Positions 22,063 through 33,174 of a stretch of DNA of 64,000 nt are shown here, one piece after another. The notes beneath the pieces are model-generated. The model was given only the letters and a program-made list of their open reading frames with translations. It made no database searches and was not told the origin of the DNA. Both the position numbers and the translations under genes were made by a program. Within the stretch, counting starts at the first letter, position 1. Each line of letters starts with the position of its first letter. The stretch is from Cylindrotheca closterium (taxonomy: Eukaryota; Bacillariophyta; Bacillariophyceae; Bacillariales; Bacillariaceae), in NCBI GenBank assembly GCA_933822405.4, contig CAKOGP040001881.1:124001-188000 (forward strand), given 5' to 3'.

Positions 22063-22811
22063 ATGACTGCAATGAAACAAGATATTGATATCATGGGAAA
22101 AGGTACCCCTCGCCTCAAAGAGTGGAATCTGGTTCCATCCATGGTTTCCCGTATTGGGAAGCAAACATCTCAGCTCACCGTTGTCATGACTCTTGAATCA
22201 AAGCCGAATAGCAATCATGATATTCTTGTTTCGACTATCGTCTCTCGGTCTGCAAAGTTTCAGCATCGTTGCTGGCTTATCAAGGACACGGCAGGGCATA
22301 CTCGTGGATTCCTTTCTCAGCCAAAGGATGGCTATTATGTGTTGGAAAGAGCAGAAAGTGACGGCGGCCTCGTGGAAGTTCTGAAGATCCACTACAAATT
22401 TCTTGGCGTTTTTAAATTTTTGACCGAAAAACCTACTCGAAAAGCTGAGGTTTCAATTCAAGGAGGAGCTCAGTTTCTTTCGAAGGAGCCAGTAGGCAAA
22501 GATGGCAAGCCCAAACCTCTTTACACTGCTGGTCGCGGGCGTGTGACGTCTTCGAAGAATATGCAATTGCTGAGCAATGAGGACGGCAAGATGATTTTGC
22601 AATTTGTAAAATGGGGAGATAATCAGTTTCATCTTGATTACAAGTGAGTCGTATCTGCAATCGCAATACAATGGATCGAAGGAATTGTGGAATCTCATCT
22701 TCAAATCATCGTTTTGTCTTCCCCTTTTTTAACAGAGAACCCTTCGATGCATTTCTTGCATTCGGATTTGCCATTGCGCAACTGGATTTGGGGATGATTA
22801 CTCTCATGTAA
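22063..22811 (+). CDS. Tubby/LURP-one-like beta-barrel protein
   Basis: Exons 22063-22643 and 22736-22811 join in phase 2 to 218 residues ending at TAA. The upstream part of the open frame starts with TTG, so the ATG of MTAMKQ is used. The sequence is beta-rich throughout. Its end (LQFVKWGDNQFHLDYKEPFDAF, split over the intron, then a hydrophobic FGFAIAQLD helix) resembles the closing strand and central helix of the tubby C-terminal/LURP-one fold, in which a hydrophobic helix runs through a closed barrel. Such domains bind phosphoinositides, which would fit the PI4-kinase next door, but that link is only positional. No signal peptide. Gene model is solid, family call tentative. Confidence 0.6.
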
Positions 22812-23022
22812 CAGGGTTGTGCGGCCGTCTGGTCATTCTTTCCGTTTCAGTCATGACCATTGGATGTGGGAGGAATGGAGACGCTGTCATCCAAAAAAGT
22901 TTCCGACGAAAAGCAATAGACAAACAAAACAAAGCTAGCCAAACATTCGTTCTCCAAAAGACAGACAATATTATTAGTGATGTTTCCTCCTTCCCCCTTG
23001 AGTATTGCATATATCATTATCT

Positions 23023-24653
23023 TTATGCAGCAGCGTATGTAGACATATCGATTTCATCAGGTAGCTCTGGGATATTCACCTCGAATCTAGATTGAATTTG
23101 GCTCAGAATTTCCTTGTCCTGATCACTGGATACAAAGGACACTGCAATTCCCTTGGTTCCGAAACGTCCAGCACGTCCAACACGGTGAAGGAATTGATCA
23201 CTTTCATCAGGGAAATCGTAGTTGATGACAACATTGACGCGTTCAATATCAATACCGCGTCCAAACAAATCAGTGGCGACCAAGATTCGAGCATTGAAAT
23301 CCTTGAAGCTCTTGTATTGCTTGATACGTTCATCTTGTTTCATACCACCATGAATACAGATGGAAGGGAAATTACAGTCAGTGAGAAGACGATTCAATTC
23401 CTTAGCCCGGGCGACCTTCGAAACGAAGATAACAACTTGGTTGAATTCCAAAGCATCAAGAAGATCATTCAACTTGCGGTTCTTCTCTGCCTCACTAAGC
23501 TTGGCGTAGTAAAGTTGGAGTCCGTGCAGAGTCAACTTGGTTTCGTCGTCAACGAAGATCTCCATTGGATCCTGGCAAAACTTCTTACAAACCGGTCTAA
23601 TCTCCTTGGAAAGGGTGGCACTAAACAACATAACTTGCTTCTCATGGGGGGTCAATTTGAAAATTTCTTGAATGTCACGTCTCATTTCGAGGGATTCCAA
23701 AACGCGATCACATTCATCGAGAACAAAGTGCTTGATGGAATCCAACTTCAAGTCCTTGTCTCTGGCAAGACCCAAGATACGCCCAGGAGTTCCAACAACA
23801 ACATGGGGACAATCGTTCTTCAAGATTTCTCTGTTCGTCTTAATATTGACACCACCATAGAAAACAGCAGTCTTCACCTGGGGCAAGTATTTCGAGAAAC
23901 GTTCGTACTCATGGGCAATTTGGAATGCCAATTCACGGGTATGGCACAGGACAAGACACGCGACCTTGTCGTCTTCAACGCTAAGCTGATGCAAAGTAGC
24001 CAATGTAAAAACGGCAGTTTTTCCCATACCAGACTTTGCTTGGCAGACAATGTCTCCACCTAGAACAGCCTGGGGGATTGTTTCGTGCTGAACTTCACTA
24101 GGATGCTCGAAACCAGCATCGACAATAGCTCGAAGCAATTCAGGCTTGAGCAAAAAATCCTTAAATCCAGAAGCATGAATACCGACGTAATGACCTCTGA
24201 AGGAGTCGTAGTCGTGAGGGAAAATGATATTAGCAACTCGCATCACAGGTAGGTAAAGTAGGGCCACAGCGCTCAAAATTTGTTTGGAAACGTAAAATAG
24301 GTGCCTTGTAGATTGATACATGCTTCGCCAATGGATTGGATCCAATTGATTTGAAATCATCATCATCATCTAATGGAAGCACGTCTATATTTTCCATTTT
24401 CCTCAATCGTCACTCACTTTTTCGTGTCTTTAGCCTCGCCAGACTTATCCGCAGAGACGTTGGCGGCCTCCTGGAAATAATAAAGGCAATAGGTAAGAGA
24501 AGTGAATGAAGGGATACGCAAAAGATATATATACGGGAAGGACCAATGCGTAGATGATTCCACCCGAAACTGGGAATCAATCTTGCATTGTCAACTGCCT
24601 CGACGTACCTCCTCTTCATCGTAGTCGACGAGCTCATCTTCGTTGTCAGCCAT
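23023..24653 (-). CDS. DDX39B: DECD-box RNA helicase UAP56/Sub2 (mRNA export)
   Basis: Exons 24653-24609, 24470-24418 and 24196-23023 join in phase to 423 residues. The first two exons encode the acidic N-terminus ([15 protein letters not shown]...) and the third begins in [20 protein letters not shown]. The family's hallmarks are present: [20 protein letters not shown], the variant Walker B DECD, SATL, and [13 protein letters not shown]56 is the ATPase of the TREX complex that loads export factors on spliced mRNA and acts in spliceosome assembly. The ATG that opens the long unspliced frame (24369) lies in the intron and makes a spurious N-terminus. A CCAAT box sits about 100 bp upstream (24753-24757). 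Confidence 0.95.
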
Positions 24654-25022
24654 GGTGATAGTAAAGGTAAGTTATTAACTTAGGAGAAAGGTGAAGCAAG
24701 AGTTGTTAACACAGGATTGGGATGGCTTTGCTGTGATGATCAACCTGCCGATCCAATCAGCTGATTTGGCAAAGGATTTTACAGTACATTTTCCTACTGA
24801 TGCTACAGCGCCTGTGCGGTATTGCCGCTACTCCTACTGGACACCCATTTCATCAGACGGGTGAGGATCAGACGGGCGACCGTTATTTTTGACTTTGGAT
24901 TATTACAAACGGAACCCTCAAACTCAAAACCACATCGTGCGAAAAGGTTTGAGTTTGGGAACGCTTGGATAGATCAGACGTTTGTAGTGCATGATTGCTC
25001 TGCTGTCAAGAAACTGAGCGAC
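24654..25022. promoter_or_regulatory. Divergent promoter region with CCAAT box
   Basis: Shared by UAP56 (minus) and the membrane protein at 25023 (plus). CCAAT at 24753-24757 and a TACAGTA at 24780-24786 are visible. The open frame extending from 24822 has no ATG before 25023. Confidence 0.4.
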
Positions 25023-26943
25023 ATGAAATCATTCGAGATCATTGCCCCTTACTTTGCTTGGGTCAACAAAGAGAACTTCCCATATATTGTCCAAGTTTAT
25101 GGACAATTGGATATCCCATTCTGGGACGACTATTCTGAATCCTTTCATCAATCTAGTACCGATGTAATTCAAGCCTTTCAATCCTCGTTCAAGTTTCTTG
25201 ACTTGACTTTTCGTCCGTTTCTGCAGCTACTTTTCATCATCTTCAGTGGCCTGTTCGAGGTTCTTTTGAAGCAGGGACTGATCAGTTTGCAAAAGGGTTC
25301 TACACAAGCGAAAGCAGGAACGATATGGTTCTACAACTTCCAACGAAGCTTGACAAAAGAGCAAGTTCTGGGGGAAATCGGGATCGTGGGCTTCTTTTTC
25401 GGTATTTACTTTTTGAGAAAGTGGTTGAAACGCCAAACGTATTGGGCTCGAGCCACAAAATGGTTTTCCAATCAGAAGAAGAAGGTCAAAAAGGTAAGAG
25501 AGGTCCTTCAGTTTTCAATTGTATTGTCCTCCATTTTCGGGTTGTTCCTCATCATCTTGTTTCATCCAAAAGTCCTACACAAATGCTGTCAAACGACTTT
25601 CCAAAGTTTCTCTTGTTCTTGCCATGACCGTACCGCATCTCTTTTTCCTCGGGATTGTCGTAGCGTCAAAGATTTTGATGCCTCGTGCTCTTGAATGGGT
25701 AGTACACGAGACTTACACGACGACCACAATGTCCTTGTGCTATCCATTTTTCTCCACTCTACTATTGATACATGGTCGAAGACAGGAAGACAAGAGTCCC
25801 GATGAAAACACGACTCTGCTTGCCAAGGATGGTGAGATATCAGCTGGAAAGGCAACAAAGAGCAAAACTGTGGCTGAATTGAAAGTATCATCAACCAACA
25901 AGTCTCGAATGAACAAGAAGACTTCAGATGGATCTGGACGAACGGACTCGGCATCGTTTTGGCTGCAATACTGGATCACGTATTCCATCATCCAAGCTTT
26001 TGGCCAGTTCTGTCATATGGTTCCAGTGTTTGGTCGCTTTGTAGCCAAGCATCCTTTCTTTCAGAGTCTATCAGCCGAATTCAAGCTCTTCTTCTTCGTT
26101 TGGATCTTCACAATGGAAGCACTCATGGGCGGCAATACCGAGGAGGCCTTCTTGGCTCAAGCTACGCCCTTGAAACTGACAACTCGATACTTAAATCCGG
26201 TCATTTTGGACCTGGATACGGTTGTGTCGCAGGCAATTTCTGCTGCAAAATGGAAGAAACTAGTCTTCTCCAAGGCACAAAGAGTCCTCGATGTCTTTGT
26301 TATGGTTCGCCTACTGTCAGAAGAAAGAAAAGACTGGTTGTTACACATCCTTGAAGAAAGTCGTGTTCTCTTGATTCCTTCCATTACGTTGATGATGCCC
26401 AGCTTTGCAACACAGTTTGGAGTTGCTTACGTCCAATACATTGTTCCAAGTGCCAAGTCTGCTCATGCTCGTGGAGCAAATTCGCAACTCATGTTCCTGC
26501 AATACTGGGTATTGCACTGTATTTTCTTGGGCCTCTTGACATGGCTGGCTCCGTTGCTTTGGTGGATCCCATTCTCCACACATGTCATGTTCATTGCATG
26601 GTGTAACTTGAGCTTTCCGAAGACTATCGACAAATACTATGGAGTGCTCGAGATGGAGCTCATCACCTTTGGAATTCTTTCTGGAACTTCTGGTATTGCA
26701 GTCAATGACACCCATACTGCGCAACTTATAAATGCCATATCCAAGCGACTACCCAGCGCTCAGGATGGCGACAGCATAAAGTCGGCGACGGCAACAGACG
26801 GAAAACAAGCGTCAAGTGTATCAGTGCCGAACTTGAGGAGCGAAAAGTCGGTAACCTCCCTTTCCTCCGCTCGTGAAAAAGACGCAAACAGCACATCGCC
26901 AGGGGCCGGTGATGCCAGTGTTGCGTCGAGTCCTTTACCCTAA
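25023..26943 (+). CDS. Multi-pass membrane protein, possibly REEP/TB2-HVA22 related
   Basis: Exons 25023-25493 and 25573-26943 (phase 0) give 627 residues. I count about eight or more hydrophobic segments in two groups: LQLLFIIFSGLFEVLL and IGIVGFFFGIYFL in exon 1, and a longer set in exon 2. FWLQYWITYSIIQAFG and, 180 residues later, MFLQYWVLHCIFLGLL look like a repeated unit and recall the L-x-YW-x-x-Y/H core of the TB2/DP1/HVA22 (reticulon-like) hairpin. Between them are charged loops with Lys/Ser linkers; the C-terminal 110 residues are Ser/Ala-rich and cytosolic. No enzyme motif or signal peptide is seen. If the resemblance holds it would shape ER tubules; otherwise it is an unknown membrane protein. 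Confidence 0.7.
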
Positions 26944-27443
26944 AGGATGGAGGAAGGAGCCCTTGCATTCCATAGTCACGGAATTCAAGAGTAAAGGGGG
27001 TAAGCCCCAGCATCTCACTAGTCAAAGAAAAGAGTAGATCATTTGCACTATGACAAGAATGAATGGTGATTGTTGCAGGGGAATGGTTGGACCAGTCTCT
27101 CGGACGCAACAACATTGAATCGCATTCAGATCTGGACGAAATTTCAGATGGATAATATTATTGAACATGGTGGGTATATTAGAAACAAATGCTAGGTCTG
27201 GTATTAGAATCTTGTTCTTTTCTTGGTTCCTCGCTCTCGTTTTAATATTTCATGGCCTTCACGCTTGGGTTCCGAAGTCGCCTTGTCTTCAACTTCTTCA
27301 CGCCTTTAGATCTTCGTTAGTTACTTGGGGGATACCGTTTTGTTCTCCCCATAAAAGAGCACCACACCCTCCCCGCCCGCGAACTTTCTGCCATATGGCA
27401 AAATTCTTTCATCGCAAAAATCAGCGACACCTTTATTCCAACG
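26944..27443. other. Intergenic, 500 bp
   Basis: Between two plus-strand genes. It contains 3' untranslated sequence and a C/T-rich upstream stretch; no gene or clear motif. Confidence 0.5.
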
Positions 27444-28709
27444 ATGAACCCTTGGAAATTAGGGACCTTACTGCCACTTGGATGCCTACTGCAAGTGGCC
27501 CACATCCATGCCTTGGTCAGCCAGGAGAGGATACACCATTTTGCTTCCATAAGGAATGAATTGTCAGGTTTGCGCCCGCTGCACTACTCGATTCTCGGAG
27601 GACGAAACGATGACCATGAACCTCTCTCGTCGAGCGTAGACTTCCCAGAATATCATTTACTGCCGACAGAAGAGGACTGTATCGAACTAAAAGAAGGGCA
27701 AAGGCTTGTCTGTATTGGGGATATTCATGGGGACTCAAAAGCCCTGCAATCCAGCTTGAAAATAGCAGGACTCTGTGAGAGCAATACATGGGTGGGAGGG
27801 AATACCATTCTTGTCCAATGTGGAGATGTTTTGGACAGAGGTTCGGAAGAACTCGCCTGTTATTCCTTGCTCGCAAAGTTATCACAAGAAGCAGAAAAAG
27901 AGGGAGGAAGAGTGATATGCTTGTATGGCAATCACGAAGCACTGAATGCCTTTGGACAGTTCTCCTATGCCACGTCCGACGAGGAGTACGAACAAGAAGT
28001 GGCTCCAGCAGTGGATGGGGCCATGGATACGAAGGAATGGAGAAAGCAGTACGTTGGAAATCAACCTGCCCGGTGGGCTGCCTTTGAACCAAATGGGCTA
28101 CTTTCCAGACCACTGTTGGCGAATATGAAGGTTGCTGTGAAGGTAGGCAGGACAGTCTGTGTTCATGCCGGCTTGACCAAGGATCATCTCGATGACTTCG
28201 GAGGCATCGAATCCATGAACCGAAAAGCCAGACAATGGATCACTGGTTCTAGTGGTGTCGTATTCAACAATCACGGCGAATACGACAGTGTGTTGCAAGC
28301 TTGGGTCGAAGCTGAAGCTCGGCAAGCTGCCTACATTGACACTGCCCCAAAATTCCTGGACGGCGGTATTGGGTCCACCTCTCCTATCTGGATGCGAGCT
28401 TATTCTTCCCCAGGCGATCAGCCACCCGCCAATCCGAAGGCCCAATCCATGATTGATAGCGTCTTGAAAGCATTGGACTGCGACCGAATGGTTATGGGAC
28501 ATACCGTCCAACGGGAAATCAATTGTGCCTTGCAGGGCAAAGCCTGGCGAGTCGATGTGGGAATGTCTCGAGGGGTAGTCGGTGGGACTCCAGAAGTTTT
28601 GGAAATTACAATGCAAGATGGTCAAGAGGTCATCTCGGTGTTGAACGCTGCAGATGGTCGAATAGAAGGGAGTGAACGAAATATCTTGGCGTTGTCCAAT
28701 TTGTTTTAA
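27444..28709 (+). CDS. Shewanella-like protein phosphatase (SLP), secretory-pathway targeted
   Basis: Single exon, 421 residues. The PPP-type metal and phosphate motifs are complete: GDIHG (about residue 91-95), GDVLDRG (about 127), GNHE (about 162-165), HAG (241-243) and MGH (His353). The spacing, with a long insert between GNHE and HAG, fits SLP phosphatases of bacteria, plants and apicomplexans, not PP1/PP2A. The first 25 residues (MNPWKLGTLLPLGCLLQVAH) form a signal peptide, so it enters the ER; plant SLP1 is plastidial and plant SLP2 is in mitochondria. No Phe follows the likely cleavage point, so ER or secretory residence is as likely as plastid. Substrates are unknown. Confidence 0.88.
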   Translation: MNPWKLGTLLPLGCLLQVAHIHALVSQERIHHFASIRNELSGLRPLHYSILGGRNDDHEPLSSSVDFPEYHLLPTEEDCIELKEGQRLVCIGDIHGDSKALQSSLKIAGLCESNTWVGGNTILVQCGDVLDRGSEELACYSLLAKLSQEAEKEGGRVICLYGNHEALNAFGQFSYATSDEEYEQEVAPAVDGAMDTKEWRKQYVGNQPARWAAFEPNGLLSRPLLANMKVAVKVGRTVCVHAGLTKDHLDDFGGIESMNRKARQWITGSSGVVFNNHGEYDSVLQAWVEAEARQAAYIDTAPKFLDGGIGSTSPIWMRAYSSPGDQPPANPKAQSMIDSVLKALDCDRMVMGHTVQREINCALQGKAWRVDVGMSRGVVGGTPEVLEITMQDGQEVISVLNAADGRIEGSERNILALSNLF

Positions 28710-28849
28710 AAGAATGATGGCATGGGTTGGGATGATAGGTCCTACTATGGAATGTTGATATTAATATAACTATTGTACCTATAACTTTTTGTCTGTGACA
28801 CTGGAACCAAACGCCCAACTAGTGCTGTCATTAGATGTCATATACAGCG

Positions 28850-29326
28850 TCATCGTTTAGGCGCGTATTCCTTCAATCGACCCCTTATCATGTACTTTTC
28901 CGAAAAATACTTGGTCCACGAGTACAGAGACTCCCATTCTTTGTCTGCCAATGCGTCCCAATTGGTCTGATTGATTTCACTCTTCTCCATGCTCATTTTG
29001 GCCAAACAAAAAGTGGCATCTTTCCCTTCAAAGAAACCATAGCTACTGTGAAAAGTTTCGGAATCCGAGACGTCCCATATCCTGCCATCGGAGGAAAAGT
29101 AGGTGGGTCTTCCATTATGGCCATTGTACTTGTTCAAGTCCTGTAAAGTCATCGATGGGTAGGTTATGCTTGGTCGAAAGGTGTTGTGAAACCGAATCCA
29201 GGCTCCTGCCACATCGTATCCATGCATTTTCCGAAAAGGATGACATGTTTGATAATCATAGGCCAAATATGCAGCCATAGCGGTGACGGTTCCCCCGCTA
29301 AGCAATTTGGCTGCTCGTTGGATCAT
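28850..29326 (-). CDS. MAPR-family cytochrome b5-like heme-binding membrane protein
   Basis: Single exon, 158 residues from the first in-frame ATG at 29326; the frame extends 18 codons upstream to a GTG and then a TAG. One N-terminal hydrophobic segment (GGTVTAMAAYLAYDYQ) is followed by the MAPR core: MTLQDLNKYNG, RPTYFSSDGRIWDVSDSE, YGFFEGKDATFCLAKMS and a late WTKYFSEKY. This is the progesterone-receptor-membrane-component/neudesin fold, which binds heme through a Tyr, here Tyr in the YGFFEGKDAT region, and supports P450 and sterol enzymes in the ER. Ligands other than heme cannot be inferred. It is divergent from the ankyrin acyltransferase, with a CCAATTGG palindrome at 29425-29432, about 100 bp upstream. 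Confidence 0.85.
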   Translation of the reverse strand: MIQRAAKLLSGGTVTAMAAYLAYDYQTCHPFRKMHGYDVAGAWIRFHNTFRPSITYPSMTLQDLNKYNGHNGRPTYFSSDGRIWDVSDSETFHSSYGFFEGKDATFCLAKMSMEKSEINQTNWDALADKEWESLYSWTKYFSEKYMIRGRLKEYAPKR

Positions 29327-29730
29327 CGGTACCGTATCGTACTGCCTTGTTTGGTTGCTTTGGTTGTTGTGTTGATGCACCGGTACGAACCTACTCTAGG
29401 TGGTGAAAGTTAGGTACAAATCCCCCAATTGGAAATTGCTCGAATTCTGCACATCAACCGAAAAGTCAATTCTTTGGTGGCGGGAAATAATGTGCCACAC
29501 ACGAAAAACCGGCGGGATGAAGAACATCACATACTGCTTGCGTCATGCAGAAATCCTTAGTTAAGGAGAGACATTGGTTGTGGAATCTAGGGTCTTTTTC
29601 CTCTGACGACATCCAAAGGACCAGAAGGCATCACAACACAAAACCGTTTCCGTCGTGAGCTTTTCCTTTTTCATCGCTACATCACCATCACACTCTACTA
29701 TCACACCTTTCACCTAATCGATCATTCAAA
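29327..29730. promoter_or_regulatory. Divergent promoter region with CCAATTGG
   Basis: Shared by the MAPR protein (minus) and the ankyrin acyltransferase (plus). CCAATTGG lies at 29425-29432 and a GCGTCA near 29545. No gene. Confidence 0.35.
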
Positions 29731-31671
29731 ATGGAAGAAATCACACTTACCGGAGGAACTCTGGTAAACAACCATGGTGGACACAAGCATGGCAGTGATT
29801 GTCAGCATTGTGCAGATCACCCGGGGCCTCCTCCTGCCGAAATGGGAGACATGTCTCCTTCCCTCGACGATATCGTCGGAGCTTCCATCGAAGAAATCAT
29901 GAAGTCTCTTTCTACTCTACTCCGTTTTGGCCGCTTTGAAGCTGTCCAACCGCTTTTAGAAAAGATTAAAAATGAGAGAGGTTCAGACGAGATATTGCAA
30001 GTTCTACGAGCAACCGACGACGGAGGTCACACCTTGCTCCACTGGGCTTCCAAGCGTGTGGATGATTCTCGATTCATTCGCAAACTTGTGGAAATGGCCG
30101 TAGAACTTAAAGCCACTGACGTCCTCAATGCCGCCAGTTCTGACAATGTTGGCATGCGCCCACTCCACTGGGCCTGCACCGAAGGCAGCATTCCCCATGT
30201 CGCGCTTTTATTGAAAAGCGGAGCCGATGTAGAAGCCAAGGACAGTTCTGGGTGTACTCCACTCTTGATTGCCGCTCAATACGGCCAAGTGGAAGTGGTG
30301 GCCTATCTACTCCAAAATGGGGCCAACATCAAGGCGGTCGACACCAGTCGCGACTCGGCGTTGCACTGGGCGGCTTACAAGGGAAGCATTCAAGTCTGCG
30401 GACTTTTGTCTTATTACCAAAAATTGGACTGGACCACCCAGGATGCCTACGGTCAAACTCCCATTCACTTGGCCGCCTTGAGAGGTCACACGACGGTCGT
30501 CCACTACATTCTGGAAAACCTTGAAAAGAAGGACATCTTGTTCCAAAAAGACAAGAATGAACGAACTCCACTGGATTTGGCCATTCACAAGAAGCGTCCG
30601 ACGGTCGAAGCTGTCCTGAGAGAAGCCATGACAGAATTGGAAGATCCACGAGCCTACTTCTTGAAGCAAACTTTGCTGTCCAACCTCAAGGAATGCACTT
30701 CTCTCAAGACTTGGAAGTACTGGATGGGCTTCACAGCTGGCATGGACGAATCGATCAGACCTTCCAAGTTTCCATATTATTTCATGATTTTCAACTATGT
30801 GGTTCACATTTTCATGTTCTCCACCATCTTTGCTCCATTTCATAATCCAGGAAAGGGCATCATGTGGGATTTGAGTGGATGGCTCATGTGGAACTTTTTT
30901 GTCACCTTTGGATCTTGGTACTTTTTCTATAAGGCAGTTACCACCAAGCCGGGGTATGTGGATACTTCTTTGCCGACTGTGGAAAAGTGGACTCAGATGT
31001 ATGCCCAAACTTTGGAGTCCTTTGCCGACGAAACTTTTGTCCAAAACAATGATTTGGTAAGTATTGATTGATGTTGCTTGTTTTGGCTTGTTTTGGCTCA
31101 AATTACAACTCACCAACAATTTTCCAATCTTTCAACACAATAGCAATTATGCCATACGTGTCAAATTGTCCGCCCTCCCAGATCCAAGCACGATCGAGTG
31201 TCTGGCAAATGCGTCCTTCTGTTCGACCATTTCTGCCCATTTGTTGACAATACTATTGGACTCTACAACTACAAATACTTTTACATCTTCCTTTGCTTCA
31301 TGACCAGTGCACTGTTCAGTCATGCAATCACTCTTTACATTTACTTGAAGCGATACACAAAGACTGAATCCATGCCCTGGGGATTGTTCTTGATGGGAGT
31401 GGAAGTTTGCTTGTGTCTACTTCCAGTCGGTGGAATGTTCTTGTACCACACACAGCTGTCCATGGTCAACCTTTCCACGAATGAGCACATCAACCTCAAA
31501 AAGTACCATTATTTTTTCCCGAAAAAGGCCAATGGCAAGAAACACTACAAGAATCCCTGGTTCAAGGGTGTTGTTGGCAATTTTAATGAACGAATGAATC
31601 CATCGGAGAAAAGTTATGTTCTACCGGCAGATTACCAAGGACTACTTGAAAAGTCTGATGAAATTGTCTAG
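29731..31671 (+). CDS. Ankyrin-repeat S-acyltransferase (HIP14/Akr1 type) with degenerate DHFC centre
   Basis: Exons 29731-31056 and 31144-31671 (GTAAGT donor, phase 0) give 617 residues. Ankyrin repeats span about 95-310 (for example GMRPLHWACTEGSIPHV, GCTPLLIAAQYGQVEVV), then come hydrophobic helices with the Cys-rich domain starting at Cys445. The domain is unusual: it reads CHTCQIVRPPRSKHD at the first half, lacks the second CxxC (SGKC), has DHFC at 470-473 instead of DHHC, and FVDNTIG instead of WxxNCIG. The catalytic Cys473 remains. Yeast Akr1 has DHYC and also lost zinc ligands, yet is active, so activity here is possible. The family acts on Golgi or vacuolar substrates. Confidence 0.9.
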
Positions 31672-31977
31672 AGGGTCTATCGATAGGGATAAAAAGAACA
31701 CGATAATAATTTTAAAATGAATAATACTGTTTCGGCTGCACTACACGGTTGCACTATAGGGTTACACTATTTACATCTTCATCATTCATTTTTCGAAATG
31801 CCACTAAACAAGTACCGTCTTGCATGGTCTCAACATTTTCACTTGATGACAACAGTAACCGCATCGGTCATATCGCAGCAACAATTGCAGGATAACTCCT
31901 CTCGTCTCTACACAAGAAACAGTATAAATACACACAACACCACTGTATAGGATTGAATAGAAAAAAACAAGAGTAAA
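31672..31977. other. Intergenic, 306 bp
   Basis: 3' region of the acyltransferase and leader of the Nup50-like gene; AT-rich, nothing recognised. Confidence 0.5.
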
Positions 31978-33174
31978 ATGGGCGAAACAGAGGAAGAAAA
32001 GAGAATAGAAGAGAAAAAGGAAGATCCCGCCGCCCAGGCAAAGCACGACGGCGAGGATGATGCGACCAAGAAGAAGCGCACGGCTGATCGTCAAATTACC
32101 AAGGACGATGGAGAGGATGACGACGACTCAGATGATGGCGACGCCAAGCTCAGTCAACCTTTTAAAAAGGCTTCCGAGGAGGTATTGTCGAAACGCAAGA
32201 TTCTCAAAGTCAAACGGCCTGGTACCAATGGTGAATCGAAACCCAACAGTAGCAACCCCTTTGCAGCTACCAAACTGACTAGTTCCGATGCAAAAGCAGG
32301 CGATTCTGGTACAAAGGTCTTTGGAGGTGGCTCTGCCTTTTCGGGCTTTGGAGGATTTGGTTCCAGTACCAGTGGCAGCTCGGCAGGAGGTGCTTTTGGA
32401 ACCGCCTTTGGCAGCAAATCTGGTTTTGGTAGTGCATCCAGCAGCGGCGGTGGCTTTGGAGCAAAGGCAAAAGCTTCCTCTAGTTCGGATGATGATACAT
32501 CAAAGCCTACTACTTCTTTGTTTGGAAAGCCGACAGGATCTACCGGATTCTCGTTTGGCTTTGCCAAGACATCCACTACCAAGGATAGCGAATCATCACC
32601 GGCAACATCTGCCGCAGTGACATTGCCCGACAATGTCAAGCTCACCACCGGCGAAGAAGATGAAGTCAAAATGCACGAAGCTCGATGCAAGTCATTCAAA
32701 ATGGTAGCACAAATCGAAGCCAATGAAGCCACCGAAGAGCGCAAAGAAAGCGCAAATCCATCCGTCAAACCATCGTCCAACTTTGAAAATAAGAATCAAG
32801 AGTCATCCAAGTCGACTGATGAGAAAGAAGGCGACGAAACGAAAGGACCTCAGCATCGTTGGCAAGAAGTCGGCACGGGACCACTCAAGATATTGCGATC
32901 CACGGAAAATGGGGACAGGTTCCGCATGGTACAACGACAAGAGTCGAGCAAAAATGGTCCGGCCCACAAAGTTATTCTTAATGCTCCCTTGTGGAAAGAG
33001 GCAGCTTGCACAAAGCTTTCTGAGAAACAGTTGCGGCTGACCACCCCTGGCTCAGGTGAATCTTCGACCTATACTTTGAAATTCAAGGAAGCGGGTGAAG
33101 CCACGGCGTTTTCCGAGTGCATCAAGGATGTTTGTTCAGAGGCCAAATCATGTTTTGATGCTAGCGACGACTAG
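31978..33174 (+). CDS. NUP50: Nup50/Nup2-like nucleoporin with FG repeats and Ran-binding domain
   Basis: Single exon, 398 residues. Order: acidic-basic N-terminus with KKKRTADRQ and KRKILKVKRP as candidate importin-alpha-binding segments; a Gly/Ser-rich middle with FG dipeptides (FGGFGSS, GGGFGAK, SLFGKPTG, GFSFGF); and a RanBP1-type domain at about 285-398 (HRWQEVGTGPLKILRS through LKFKEAGEATAFSEC). This is the order of Nup2/Nup50, nuclear-basket proteins that help disassemble import complexes with RanGTP. The first exon carries no signal peptide. Neighbours are an aureochrome and a MAN1-like envelope protein; no operon logic is implied. Confidence 0.88.
   Translation: MGETEEEKRIEEKKEDPAAQAKHDGEDDATKKKRTADRQITKDDGEDDDDSDDGDAKLSQPFKKASEEVLSKRKILKVKRPGTNGESKPNSSNPFAATKLTSSDAKAGDSGTKVFGGGSAFSGFGGFGSSTSGSSAGGAFGTAFGSKSGFGSASSSGGGFGAKAKASSSSDDDTSKPTTSLFGKPTGSTGFSFGFAKTSTTKDSESSPATSAAVTLPDNVKLTTGEEDEVKMHEARCKSFKMVAQIEANEATEERKESANPSVKPSSNFENKNQESSKSTDEKEGDETKGPQHRWQEVGTGPLKILRSTENGDRFRMVQRQESSKNGPAHKVILNAPLWKEAACTKLSEKQLRLTTPGSGESSTYTLKFKEAGEATAFSECIKDVCSEAKSCFDASDD

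Noticed and set aside
23092..24063. 323-codon plus-strand frame opposite UAP56
   Set aside because: Antisense shadow of a highly conserved exon. Its translation has no recognisable motif and no start context, while the minus strand encodes every helicase motif.
23350..24369. N-terminus of the unspliced UAP56 frame starting at 24369
   Set aside because: It reads intron sequence up to 24196; the spliced model restores the known acidic UAP56 start.
24822..25022. N-terminal extension of the membrane protein to 24822
   Set aside because: The first in-frame codon is TTG and the conserved region begins after the ATG at 25023.
30307..31119. 270-codon minus-strand frame opposite the ankyrin acyltransferase
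   Set aside because: Overlaps ankyrin repeats and a conserved exon-intron border of the sense gene; composition is not protein-like.
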